From assembly GCA_009192285.1 (NCBI GenBank), contig CM018606.1, forward strand, positions 672,081 to 736,080: 64,000 nucleotides of DNA, in the 5' to 3' direction. Each line of letters opens with the position of its first letter. Within the stretch, counting starts at the first letter, position 1. The notes under the pieces were generated by a model that had not been told where the DNA came from, ran no database searches, and worked only from the letters and a program-made list of their open reading frames with translations. This stretch comes from Morchella semilibera (Eukaryota; Ascomycota; Pezizomycetes; Pezizales; Morchellaceae). Positions 47,466 through 58,916 of the stretch are shown here, one piece after another. The position numbers and the translations under genes were made by a program.

Positions 47466-47969
47466 CTACATGTGACCGGCGGGTGGCCTCTCCTCAAACC
47501 ACTTGGCGAGAAGGTTCAGTGACATGTATTCCATTCTCCCCAGATCTTCCCCCGAGCACGCAACAAGCAATTTCAAGTGGCCGCTCGTCAGACGGTTCGA
47601 TCTGACATATCTATTCAGATCGTCGGTGATCTTATCCTTCAGTGCGTCTGCCTTATCAATAATTGATTTATACGTGCTCAACAGCAGACCCACGAAACGC
47701 ATTTTTTGCAAAGAAAAGTCGTCATGCCCCATGCATGCCCGACATATGTTCTCAAGTATAGGTGGACATGTCCGGATATATACCCAGAGACCCAATAGTA
47801 TCACATCCTCATCACTGTCCATGACCGGCCGAGAAATATCCAGAGTGTTTATGAAGTGCACGAAGTTTTCCCTCACGGCGATAAATTGTACGACGAGGCC
47901 TGATAGGTCATTGTCGTTCCAAACCCAGTCGTCGGGTAAGGTGACCCTGGAAATAGGACTCAAGACCAT
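47466..47969 (-). CDS. Hypothetical protein, 167 residues
   Basis: A single open frame with protein-like composition: DDWVWNDNDLSGLVVQFIAV, EDVILLGLWVYIRTC, ENICRACMGHDDFSL, YKSIIDKADALKDKITDDL, YMSLNLLAKWFEERPPAGHM. It is predicted mainly helical with no signal peptide or clear membrane span. No family was recognised. The start ATG at 47967-47969 is the first in frame. It could be a lineage-specific gene, or the last exon of something longer; the antisense frame of 175 codons is judged a shadow. Confidence 0.4.
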   Translation of the reverse strand: MVLSPISRVTLPDDWVWNDNDLSGLVVQFIAVRENFVHFINTLDISRPVMDSDEDVILLGLWVYIRTCPPILENICRACMGHDDFSLQKMRFVGLLLSTYKSIIDKADALKDKITDDLNRYVRSNRLTSGHLKLLVACSGEDLGRMEYMSLNLLAKWFEERPPAGHM

Positions 47970-49567
47970 CGTTGGAAATCTGAATAGTGAGGAGGTGCGT
48001 TTAGGATACGTTTTTCCTAGGTGCGTTTAAGGCACTTGAACTCTAGTTAGAAAAATGGTTAGAAAAATGCGCGGAAGTGCCCAGGCTAGCTAGCCTGTAA
48101 AAACCACCAAACCCGGAATACCCACGATTGTTCGTATTTCTTCTATGAATATTGATTGCTGGCTTGCAATAATAGGAGGGAAAGGGTGTGTACGTACGGG
48201 CGCGGGAGACTGGTTTGAGAATAACAGATATATAAGTTAACAAAACTGACTCGTGTTCATCTCATACTATGCGCAGTGATCGCTGCTCAATACTAAGGCA
48301 CGCAAATCTATGACTATATCAAGCGAACTATTCTACCACCACCAATTTAGGTCCCAATTATCTCTTTTCACTAATTAGCTACATTTATGAACACTTAACC
48401 CTGGTAATCCGACATACATAGACCTCTGAACATTACAAAATTTACAAGAAATTACCCGTTGTCAAATTCAAATGATTCGCGCAGACAGCTAACACGAATA
48501 TTAAAGCCGACGAGAGAAGAGGGTGGGGGGGCTAGAAATCGCCCTCGAGCCCTCGAACTATACCCAGGGCACAGCCGATAGCGATCTCTATGAGCTCGTA
48601 CTCGCATATCCAAATACCCAACGCAAGGCCCTCCTGGACCATTTGGGGACCAAGAGGGGCCTTTGTTTGCTCCGCATATATTTCAGCGGTACAAATGGAG
48701 TAAGCGACTGCTGTTTGAGTAGAGTTCTATGTATTTTGTTATCGAGAATATTGAAGGTTCAATATTACTTTTTCCACTGAACATTAATGGCCATTAATTG
48801 AATTGTTTGGTTGAACCTTCGTGTAGCATATGTATACGTGTATGAGTTATCAAATCATTTAGCTGCCTTTTAAGGTCACCGATTATCACTCGCATTCGTG
48901 GCTTGGCATCTCAGAGGTTGATTCACTTCATTCATTTTGACAACAAACTCCGCCAATCCCTACATCCTCGTCCATACCCATGCACACTAGCACTTTGGTA
49001 ATCATCTCACATGGCACCAATCTTACCTGGCGCCGCTCACCTGCAGGCTTTTCAGGAGAAGTAAGGTTGTGAATGCCTTGTCCTAGGAGATTCCTGCAGA
49101 GGATCCATGCAGGCTGAACTGTTAACGGACTGGATTACGAATAATTAATAACCAAGAATGTATAGTTAGAGAAGATAGAGTTTAGAACCTAGATGCAGGA
49201 ACTGTACTTTACTACCGATGTGACTGCCGTCAGTCATTCATAGGCCCCGAAAACCTCGAAACGCGATAACTAATCATTGAGATAATGACAACAACTTTCG
49301 TGAAGTCCAGCATCTTAATGGCCCATATGCAGTGAGCTCTGCAGCATCCCTCTCCGCGAATGTATTATGCCATCCATTATAGTCTCCACAGTGGGGTATC
49401 TCAATTGAAATAAGGCCTTGTGCCTCGAGCCCGCACCAAGCCCAATAATCAAGGCGGTGTATACCTACCTAACACTATGATCCGTATAAAAGCCACCCCG
49501 TTCTTTCTCCTATTCAGAGAGTTATTGATCCTTCTTCAATCATTATCCTACCCTCATTCCCCCCACA
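47970..49567. other. Intergenic, 1.6 kb
   Basis: No supported gene. Ends with the promoter of the FAD oxidase gene. Confidence 0.5.
49485..49492 (+). promoter_or_regulatory. TATA box of the FAD oxidase gene
   Basis: TATAAAAG 83 bp upstream of the ATG, followed by a pyrimidine-rich leader. Confidence 0.55.
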
Positions 49568-51570
49568 ATGCTAAACCTTCTCTCCATCCTTACGCTCGCC
49601 GCCGGGGCCGCAACCGCCTCTGCGGGCGCTTCCACCTGTAAATCTTACCCCAACACACCTTCTTGGCCGTCTCAAGCAAAGTGGGCCACCCTAAACAGCA
49701 CCGTCTCCGGCCGGCTGATTGCCGCCATTCCGCCGGCCGCGTCGTGCCATGATGAGTTTAAGGATATTTCCACCTATGATCCCGCAAAGTGCGAGATTGT
49801 AACGGCAAATTGGCTGGATCAAAACCCATCGTATGCTTTTCCTTCCTTCGTGTCCTGTTGGGTTATCGTGGCTGACCTGAATGTTTGGTATTGATCAGAT
49901 TTAATCATCCAGTGGGGGTGCTTTGGGATTTTTGGACAAATAGAACTTGTTTGCCGACCACTAAACCAGAGGAGGGATGTACGCTGGGGACATATCCCGA
50001 GTATGTGATTAATGCGACGACGGTGGAAGATGTGCAGGCTGGTGTAAACTTTGCGAGGGTAAATAATGTTAGGCTGTGAGTGCAAATGAGCTTTTGTAAA
50101 GGTTAATGAGTAAAGCTGACACTTCGGCGCTATCGTAGAGTTATTAAGAATACTGGGTAGGCCTTTAATCGTATTATTTGGGGGAGCCTTAGTTGATGTA
50201 TTTTATAGCCACGACTTTATGGGAAAGTCAACCGGTTCAGGTTCACTTAGTATCTGGACGCATCATTTCAAGGAAATCAAGATTATTGATTCCTATTCTG
50301 ACCCCTCTACAGCCTACAATGGCAGCGCAGTAACGCTCGGGTCTGGTTGGCAGACTGCCGGCATATATAACGCCCTTGACGCGGTTGGAAAGGTTATTGT
50401 TGGGGGCGAATGTGCTGTGTGTTTACCCTATTCATATTACTTATACACATCCTCTAATTTCTCTTAGGGCGTTGGATTCTCCGGGGGTTATATCCAAGGC
50501 GGTGGTCACGGCCCCCTATCAACCCTCCATGGTATGGCTGTAGACAATGTCCTTCAGTTCAAGCTGGTGACTGCAGATGGTCTATACATAACCGCTGACG
50601 CCAATAATAATTCTGATCTTTTCTGGGCATTGCGAGGTGGTGGGGCTTCTTCTTGGGGTGTCGTCACTTCCGTCACCGTGAAAACCTTCCCTACTCCAAT
50701 TGTTTCTGGAGCTGTTGTACAGTTCCAACAAACCACTCCCGATATCTTTTGGGAGAGTATTGACATTTTCCACTCCTTCACTCCACAGTTTGCTAAAGCC
50801 GGCATGTTTGGCTATTACGAGCTCAGTGTGGGCTCATTCCTTCTAAAGCCGCTCCTAGCGCCTGGGAAGTCGGCCGCTGAACTTACTGACATCCTTTCCC
50901 CACTATTTACCGCTTTCGATGCCATCGGCATTCCATACACCGTCAATATCACTACCTACCCCACATTTCTCTCCGGCTACAATGCCCTTTTTGACGGCGA
51001 AGCTGCTGGCATAAACATGTTCACGAGTTCCCGTCTCATTCTTCATGATCATGTAGTAGCCAACCACACAGCAGTAACCCAAGCCTTCCGTCTAATAGCA
51101 GAAGCTGGACTGGCCATTATCGGTCATGTTGTAGCACCTGGGCAGTTTGGAGGGGTGCTGGAAGAGACGTCAGTGAATCCCATTTGGAAGAATGGCTTGC
51201 TGTTGCCATTGCACAATCACTTTTGGCTGGGTAACGAGACGGATAGCGATTTTTGGGAGGTTTTAGAGCTGTTTGATGACGTCTATGATGCGGCTTTGAA
51301 AGAGGTATCTCCTGGATCAGGTACTTATGTGAACGAGGTGCGTGGTGAACTTCTCTTTCTTAGATATGAAGTGTTGATGTTGACGTCCGCCGAAATATGT
51401 AATAGGCAAATGCATATGACCCTGATTGGTCAAAAGAGTTGTACGGAGCTTCATATGAGAGGTTGTTGAGTATTAAGAAGCAAGTAGATCCGGAGAGTGT
51501 ATTTTATGCGAGGACGGCGGTGGGAAGTGAATTCTGGACTGAGGTAAACGGAAGACTGTGTAGGGCGTAG
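49568..51570 (+). CDS. Secreted BBE-like FAD-linked oxidase (VAO/PCMH superfamily)
   Basis: Six exons: 49568-49830, 49899-50075, 50139-50156 (18 nt), 50209-50416, 50468-51337 and 51406-51570, giving 566 residues. A signal peptide (MLNLLSILTLAAGAATASAG) leads. The FAD-binding half has YPEYVINATTVEDVQAGVNF, VIKNTGHDFMGKSTGSGSLS with His154, and GGECAGVGFSGGYIQGGGHG with Cys221. His154 is in the place of the 8-alpha histidyl link, and Cys221 aligns by eye with the cysteine of bicovalent berberine-bridge enzymes. The C-terminal BBE motif is AYDPDWSKELYGASYERLLS then DPESVFY. Several N-glycosylation sites (NST, NRT, NAT, NIT, NHT, NET) fit secretion. Family members oxidise sugars, alcohols or specialised metabolites using O2; the substrate here is unknown. 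Confidence 0.93.
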
Positions 51571-54500
51571 ATGGTTTATAGGGCTTGATTTTTCCATAGT
51601 TACCTCTATCCTTTAAGTTAGTTCGAATCCCCCTTTGATGTAATGTTCGAGTAATAGAAAAAGGGGTGATAATGAAGGAAGCACGTTACTTAGATTTATT
51701 TCACTCACTGAGATAAGGAATTCCCCGAAACGCTGTATATCGTAGTCTTCTCAAAGCAGTGCGCTAATGCAGTTGGAGAACTTTACTAACGGACCATCCC
51801 GTGTTCACAATCTAGCCACCCACGCCGCTCAAACAACATTCCCTACATATGTACATACCAAGTTTTACACATAAGGCCGCTAAACAGCAACTTGCCATCA
51901 CCTTATACATGCAATACATATAAATTTAAGGTAGATACATACAGCGATGCCTATATCAACTTTGAGTTCCCAACCCCATCAATCTTCAGCTGGTTCGTGG
52001 AAAGCCCGGGTAGTTTCTGAAAAGCCTAAACTCCAGGCGGTTCCTTACCATCCCGGTCCAGAGGATACCAAATATTTCTATTCCCCTACCAGATACGATT
52101 AATCTATATCTCGATCCTGTTCCGGACAGGATTTCGGGGGTTGGTAGTAGTACTTCAACTCTGCTAGAAATCATATTTCTACTCCTGAAAGCATATCGCC
52201 ACCCCGAAAAGCGTATCCTACTCCGATGACGGATTCTGGGCTTTCCAGGCTCAGAGTGCCCAAGGCCCTTCCAAAGCCTGGCATGCATGGCCTATATAAA
52301 TAAAATACTTACTAGGCTTAGGCTTTGGTGGGAAACTGCAATTCGACAGCATCATGTGACCACGATAGGTTTGAGGTTGGGAACGAGCTCAGCTGCACAG
52401 CATTGCAAAAAGCAGACTTTCGTGTCTAGATGCAACTACAGGTCGAGTGATCGTGCGTGACTCGCATGATTAATGGCTCGCGGCAGGAGCTTTTTACTGG
52501 CGTACACCTGCCAACTACAACTAGGTACTGATAACCTCAACACCCTCGAGTATCTGAGGGCTGCAAATTAGGGTCGTTTCGCCCTCAAACCCTTCAGTTG
52601 CAAACCCTAATTGGCTACATCAGGTGAGTATAAATTATTCAACACCGACAAACGAAGGGTAAATATGTGCTCTCATGCAGATGTCAACTTTAATGACATC
52701 GGGATCTACTTTAATCAGAGCGCATGCTCAACTGATGCCCTAGCTCTGAATAGGGCGTCAAAATGACTTTCCCTGTAAGTCACCAAGGACCTTTTTCAAG
52801 ACAATAGGGCAGCGCATGAACAGCATTTTGTTACTGTTGAGCCTAGACTATCACGTGCTTCTTACCTCCAAACAAACATTTACACAAGACTCATCATATC
52901 TTGATCAACCGCATACAAAACATGCCTAAGCAGTGTGATCGACAATCAAACAGCCCAACTACATTAGGTACTTAGGTTCTCAGTCGTCATACCGAACATT
53001 CTCCCAGCAGTAGCAGATTACTACATGTATGTAGCTAAGCCTTTGACTACATGTAGCCAAACCCCTGCCTTGGGCTGTAGTCCTGGGTTTAGTTCCTCTT
53101 GGGATCTACTTTAATTCCGATAGGGATAAGCCAGTGTACTACGGTGTGAAGGGTAAGTGAGTAGAACGTAGCAACGCAAACCGCACCGCCGAGTTCTACT
53201 CACTTACCCTTCACACCGTAGTACTCTACCCGCGGCGGGTCAGTGTTTGGAGTTGCGAGCCATTCCCTGCCACGTGTGGGTCCCATCATTTCCCCAAATG
53301 TTTGGTTTTAAACGCGTGATGGTGCTACCTCCAGTAAGCCCCATTGGATATGTGCTGTAGTGGTACCTCATTTACCATTTCTTATCGTCAGTGGTACTTA
53401 TTGGTCAGGAAGCAACGTCACTCGGTACTGTCAGGGTATGTAAGTAAGTAGATGATGTTGGGTTGTTTCCGTTCGTCATTATCTCTCGTCTACTAAGGCC
53501 TTATTCCCGCCTAACGTCGCCCCTCCCCCGCAAGCATACATGTAGAGTACCTGTATCGATGCTTCACGAACGTGCGCTGAACAAAGAACTCGGTTGCAGC
53601 AGGATTATTGAAACCCTAACCCTAACCGAACGCGGCTATCCGAGCAGGTTGGTATGAATTTATCAAGCCCTATCATGTATGTATTATTGTCCAACCGCAC
53701 TGGCGGGAATGGTGTTTGAGGTGGAGATGACACTGTAATAATATAGATAGCTTCAGTTGTGTAGGGTATATTACACATAAATTATACCCTAAGAGCCTCA
53801 TCATCTCGAAAAATTGCCATGTCCATCCCATGATTTACGGATTGCCTTCATCACGTAACGTCTGGGTCAAGTTCACGCGCTGACAATACTTTTGTTGAAA
53901 GGAGTGTGTACACGAGTCGTACCGTGCAAAGTCAGCGGATCACGAACGCTCACTCGTGACACCCGTTACAGCCCCTGGCAGGGGTAGGGGGACAAGCTTA
54001 AGATAAGTCCCTAATTGATAACCACCACATCCCCTTAATCATCCAATTATATTTCGAGAACTGACCACAACGAGCCGTTACACCACCCACCACCCACCAC
54101 CCACCAATACCATCTCCATCAGTACCACCATAATCATCATAACAAAACCGAGATGCCTTGCTCTACAGATCTCGTACAGCAGGCTGATTCGAGTCTTCCG
54201 TGACACACTCAGGAAACCACACAGGGGAAGAGACCGGACATTGCGCACCCCAAAGAAAAAGCCAAATTAATCGTGTTGATCATTTCGCCATAGTGTCCGA
54301 GCGCAGGAACCATACTAACCACAGGTATGGTAGCGGAGAAACCCCTCATAGGTAAAGAATGAATAATAGCATTATTATTGCCCTAATACTACATGTAGGT
54401 ACTGGTACTTTTACTCTACCTACACTACTATGCGTTGCTATGTACCGGTGCTATGCGAGGAAAGGTACTGGTTAGTGGTCAGGCAGGGACCGCCGCCGAG

Positions 54501-55307
54501 GTATTATGTAGGTATCCTCCTACTGGGCCCCGAGTTTTGAATGAATTAGTACCTTTCCCCCCTTTTTTTACTTTTTTTTTATCCCTCATTCATTCCAAGA
54601 GGGGGAAGGAGGGGTTGTTGTCCCCTTCCTAGGTTACAAGGTTTTCCAAAGAAGGGACATTGTCAGGCTCCAGCACCGTTCCATCCGCCTCAGGGTCCAT
54701 CACCACCACCAACCCTCCTTCACGCGTGGGTTGATCCACTGATCAATTTCCGCCCAGGGTCAAGTGCCGTAGAAAAAAAAATATTGTAGACTTCCTTTCT
54801 AGATATCCTATGTGAGTTACCCTAGTTTTGGGGGGGTTTTGGGGTGTGTGGTTATCAGTCAGTGTCACGGATGGACTAGCTGAAGTAGAATATTATATAC
54901 TGTGGACCCACGGACGCGCTCCTCCCCCATCTTGGTATCTATCTGTCTGTCTGTCTTCCTTCGAACCCTTTCAACTTACCTTCTTCTTCTTCCCTTTCTT
55001 TCTCCCTCCTCTCCTCCTATTGATTCCCCACTTGCTCACTCATCCCCTTCTCATCAATCGCTTGCAGCTCTCCTCTCCGCACACACCCGAAAGTTTTAGA
55101 ATAAACGAACACGGCGGGGTGCAGTGGTAGTTAAACAAGCAAGCAACCGATTCGGTTACGTTTCCGTCGCAAGGCTATAACAACTAAAACACGGATCAGC
55201 ATCGAGAGCCGGAGAGAGATAAAACCTCATCTGTCCCTCTTCATTCTTCCAATTGATATTATCACGACAACTACAAACCCCCCCATCAACAAATAATATC
55301 TACAACC
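51571..55307. other. Intergenic, 3.7 kb
   Basis: No gene supported. It contains a perfect hairpin (53136-53224), a 15-bp direct repeat (GGGATCTACTTTAAT at 52701 and 53101), a short CCCTAA repeat (about 53611-53627), a CCACCCACCACC tract near 54085-54105 and four TACATGTA palindromes (about 53028, 53049, 53537, 54390). The last 300 bp are CT-rich and look like the 5' leader of the next gene. Confidence 0.55.
53136..53224. repeat. Perfect long inverted repeat (32-bp arms, 25-bp loop)
   Basis: Left arm 53136-53167 (GTACTACGGTGTGAAGGG...) and right arm 53193-53224 are exact reverse complements. Transcription would give a stable RNA hairpin. There are no clear flanking duplications and no coding capacity. 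Confidence 0.95.
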
Positions 55308-55991
55308 ATGTCCGGAACAGAAGAACAGAGCTCCACCAGGTTCAACTACAGGCCAACCTCGTACGTTTCCCCCTCGTCCAGAGAACTACATACACCCCTT
55401 CCCCGAGAATCACCTTTCTTTCTAACACTGTGGGAGTTAGGACAATTGCGCGGTCTTTCTCAGAGCAGCTGAACGACGCGTTTTTGATCGACGATAGCCT
55501 TGACAAGCTTGCCTCCACCGTTGAGCAAAAGTACTTTGCCTCCATCCCCCCCTCCCACCCGCCCCCAAACGTTTCACATTGCTACCCCTGAACGCCGATC
55601 TCTAACGTTCGTGAGCAGGAAGCAATCCGTCACTTTCCAGTCCTCGGAACTCAAGCTTCTCGAAGAGTCAATCCGTCGCGCCGAGGCCCTCCTCGAGGAG
55701 AAGAAGAACAGGCTCTCACAGCAGTTCCCCGGCAGTGTTCCCCCGAGCTCTACCAGTCCCAACTCCAGGAAGGCAAGACCCCCAATCCCGACCTACGACA
55801 GCAACGGGAATGAAAACAGTGCCAGTGGTACCGAGGAACCGCCGGCAAGGGCCGCCCCTAAGCCTCCAAGTGCTGACGGGTTTGTAGTAGTGAAGAAGAC
55901 ACCGAGTATGCTGAGTTCGGCGGAGGAGCAGAGGAGGTTCGAGGAGCAGCACAAGGGACGGCCGCGCCCTCCTGTGCCGACTGAGAGCTAG
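55308..55991 (+). CDS. Small conserved-looking coiled-coil protein, unknown function
   Basis: Three exons, 55308-55360, 55441-55530 and 55619-55991, giving 171 residues. The frames join as MSGTEEQSSTRFNYRPTS then RSFSEQLNDAFLIDDSLDKL, ASTVEQKKQSVTFQSSELKL and LEESIRRAEALLEEKKNRL. Intron 1 has a CTAAC branch point 18 nt before its AG. Residues 40-85 are a strong coiled coil; the rest is disordered and proline-rich (KARPPIPTY, RAAPKPPSADGF, RPRPPVPTES). No signal peptide or membrane segment. Not recognised as a named family. The proline-rich tail with PPIP/PPVP motifs could bind SH3 or WW domains (inference). The frames of both ignored introns contain Pro/Ser-rich nonsense, which supports the splice choice. 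Confidence 0.75.
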
Positions 55992-57739
55992 TCAAACGAG
56001 CTGCAGCTAATTTGGTTAATATTTTTCTTTCTTTCTTTTTTGATTAGTTCCCCCCCCCCCCCCCTCCTAAAGTTAAAGACGACGTGGGTGCGGTGTGCGT
56101 CTAAAACTGCCTAGATTTTTTTTATCCCCCCGCTTTGTTTGCTTATTCTGGTGTTCCTCTACTTCGGGTTGTATTTTTCTTGCTTTCTTTCTTGAATATT
56201 GCGGAGTCCGTGGAAACTGCATGTTATGGAGGGAGAAAGAGAAGGTTTTTTTTTTTAGATTGACGGACTGATGGGCTGGACTGGACTGGACTGGCGTAGT
56301 TAAGGAGATTCTGGTAGGTTGCGATGTGGTGGGTGTTCAAGGACGGGGGGGTAGAAGGCCTCTTTTTTTTTTATCAAGATAGCGATTTTTAACTCTGTTT
56401 TCTGGAGGGTGGGTTCAGTTTCTGTTCTCACCCTCCTTTTCTTATTATTCCTTCTGGCCCCCCCTCCCCACCTTTACCCACCACCTCTATGTTCCTTGGA
56501 TGTTATCACACAATTATATGTAGGCCATGGCACAATGCGCAGCAGCAGTTTGATAATAACATGAACATTCTAAAAAAGAAACAAGGTGCGGAAAAGAGAG
56601 AAAAAACACAATGGAGTGATCATTGATACATATATGTAGGACAAGTGAATATTTCCCACCGAACTGACCCCACGGAAAAGGAAGCGCCGGAACTATGCAT
56701 AAAATGTCGCGATATTCTCTCCCCGAGCGCTCAAGTGAATGAGCAACCCCATGACGGCCCTTCGGGTGTATTGGGGCCGCATGGGGGACGTGGGGAGGAT
56801 TGAACTGAACCGAGAAGAAAAGAGGAGAAGAATACTGGTCATTATTCCCTCTAAACCCTCTATCAAAAATAAAACAAAAATAACAAAGACAGAAAAACAC
56901 GAGTAAAAATTTAAAAAAAAATTAACAACCTTAATACCTTTAAATTTTTAAAAAAAACTCACCCACAACTTACACAAACAAGCACGTTCGAAGCCGGACA
57001 TGTTTTTCGGCTCGGACCCCGGTCAAGGTAGCATCAGCCCCAATTAGCAGTCGCCGTCGAGGTCTTTCTCGTCTTGACAGGCCCGCATTGGCCATTGCGC
57101 GCGATGCGCAAGGACGAAGAGTGAGAGAGAGAGAGAGAGAGAGGACACGATTGGTTTTTTTTTTTTTTTTTTCATTTTCATTTCTTGGAGAAGAAAGACA
57201 ACGACGGACGACTATGAACGGGGTGCTGGACGTGACCTGGGTCCGAGCGAACATGGGGGGCCCAGAACTGCTGTTGTGTGCTATGGTGAGTACGTAGAGG
57301 GAAGGGAAGGGAAGGGGAAGGGTTGTTGGCTCTCGCGACCTTTAAGGGAACAGAAAAAAAGATGAACGGGTGGGTAAAGAGGGGAAGGGGGAGAGAGAGG
57401 AGGATAATACAGATGAGCAATAGAGACAAGAGGGTTGGGGAACTCGGGTTACACCCCCCACACATGACCAAAAGCGGCCAATCCAGGCTAGTCTAAACTA
57501 AGCCTACGGCATTTCAAGCCGCGGCGCCACAACGCCGCAGTAACGAGCCACAGCAGCAGTCACCAGGCTTAGGGCGGATGTTTAGGGCATCATGTTCGGC
57601 CCACCCACACAAATCCCGCCTGTCAACGAACGATTAACGGGTGATACTCACAAAAAAGTTAATTACCCTTTCACAAAATAATCAACCTCCCACCAACCCC
57701 GACGCCCCTCTTATCTCCCCGCCTATCGACAATATCAAA
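55992..57739. other. Intergenic, 1.7 kb, homopolymer-rich
   Basis: Downstream of the coiled-coil gene and upstream of RPL5. Many C, T and A homopolymers (for example C14 near 56050) and a GA microsatellite (57122-57143). Frames seen on both strands here are short and biased by these runs. Confidence 0.55.
57122..57143. repeat. GA dinucleotide microsatellite
   Basis: About eleven GA units. Confidence 0.9.
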
Positions 57740-58916
57740 ATGGTAAGCTCAACGTCATCCACGTCGTCATGATGGAGAATTGAGCAATTCGCTAATTATG
57801 GGGGATTTTTTTGTCCGGGGGGGGAGAAATAGCCGTTCACCAAGGTCGTCAAGAACCGTGCGTACTACTCACGCTACCAGACAAAGTACCGTCGTAGACG
57901 TGAGGGGAAGACCGATTACTATGCCCGTAAGAGGTTGATCACCCAGGCCAAGAACAAGTACAATGCGCCCAAGTACAGGCTCGTTGTCCGCTTCACCAAC
58001 AAGGACGTACGTTCCCCTTTACTTCCGAGCTCCAGCTTGAGAGCTGTACGGTACGAATTTCCGGGGAGAAAGGCTGATTTTGGAGGATTTGGGGGGGAAT
58101 TATAGATCATCATGCAGATTGTCTCCGCCGAGATTGTCGGCGACAAGGTCCTTTGCGCTGCCTACTCCCACGAGCTCCCCCGCTACGGAATCAAGCACGG
58201 TCTCACCAACTGGGCCGCCGCCTACTCCACTGGTCTCCTCCTTGCCCGCCGTACCCTCACCAAGCTCGGCCTGAACGAGGAATTCGAGGGTGTTACTGAG
58301 GCTGACGGCGAGTACAAGCTCACCGAGGAGTCTGAGGAGGGACGCCGCCCCTTCAAGGCTGTTCTTGACGTTGGTCTTAAGAGGACCTCAACTGGTGCCC
58401 GTGTCTTTGGTGCCATGAAGGGTGCTAGCGATGGTGGAATCCACATCCCCCACTCCGAGTCCAGATTCCCTGGATTCGACATTGAGACCAAGGAGTTGGA
58501 TGCCGAGGTTCTGAGGAAGTACATCTTCGGTGGTCACGTCGCTGAGTACATGGAGACTCTTGCCGACGATGATGAGGAGCGCTACAAGTCCCAGTTCCAG
58601 AAGTATCTTGATGACGATATCGAAGGTATGGTTCTCCCAGAATGAAGCTAGACCACTCACCCGCTCTTCAGGGTGAGCTTTATGCCCCACCACCGCACTA
58701 ACGTTCCACACACTCACAGCCGACGGTCTCGAGGAAATGTACCAGGAGGCCCACTCCAAGATCCGCGAGGACCCCAACCTTCAGGACCCCGACAACAAGG
58801 ACTCCAAGGGCAAGGAATACTGGAAGGGCGAGTCCGAGAAGTACCGCCTCAAGAAGATCTCCCGCGAGGAGAGACGACAGAACGTCCAGAAGAAGATTGC
58901 CGAGAAATCATCATAG
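57740..58916 (+). CDS. RPL5: 60S ribosomal protein L5 (uL18)
   Basis: Four exons: 57740-57742 (the ATG alone), 57833-58006, 58106-58625 and 58720-58916, giving 297 residues, the standard length. Blocks: [112 protein letters not shown], and the basic C-terminus [18 protein letters not shown]. uL18 binds 5S rRNA with uL5 and joins the large subunit as the 5S RNP in the nucleolus. An intron directly after the start codon is common in fungal ribosomal protein genes. The frame would seem to end early at 58645 if intron 3 were not removed. Codon use is biased as in highly expressed genes. Confidence 0.98.

Noticed and set aside
47503-48030. 175-codon plus frame
   Set aside because: Antisense to the 167-residue minus frame, with poorer composition (many Ser, Arg, Ile from reversed codons).
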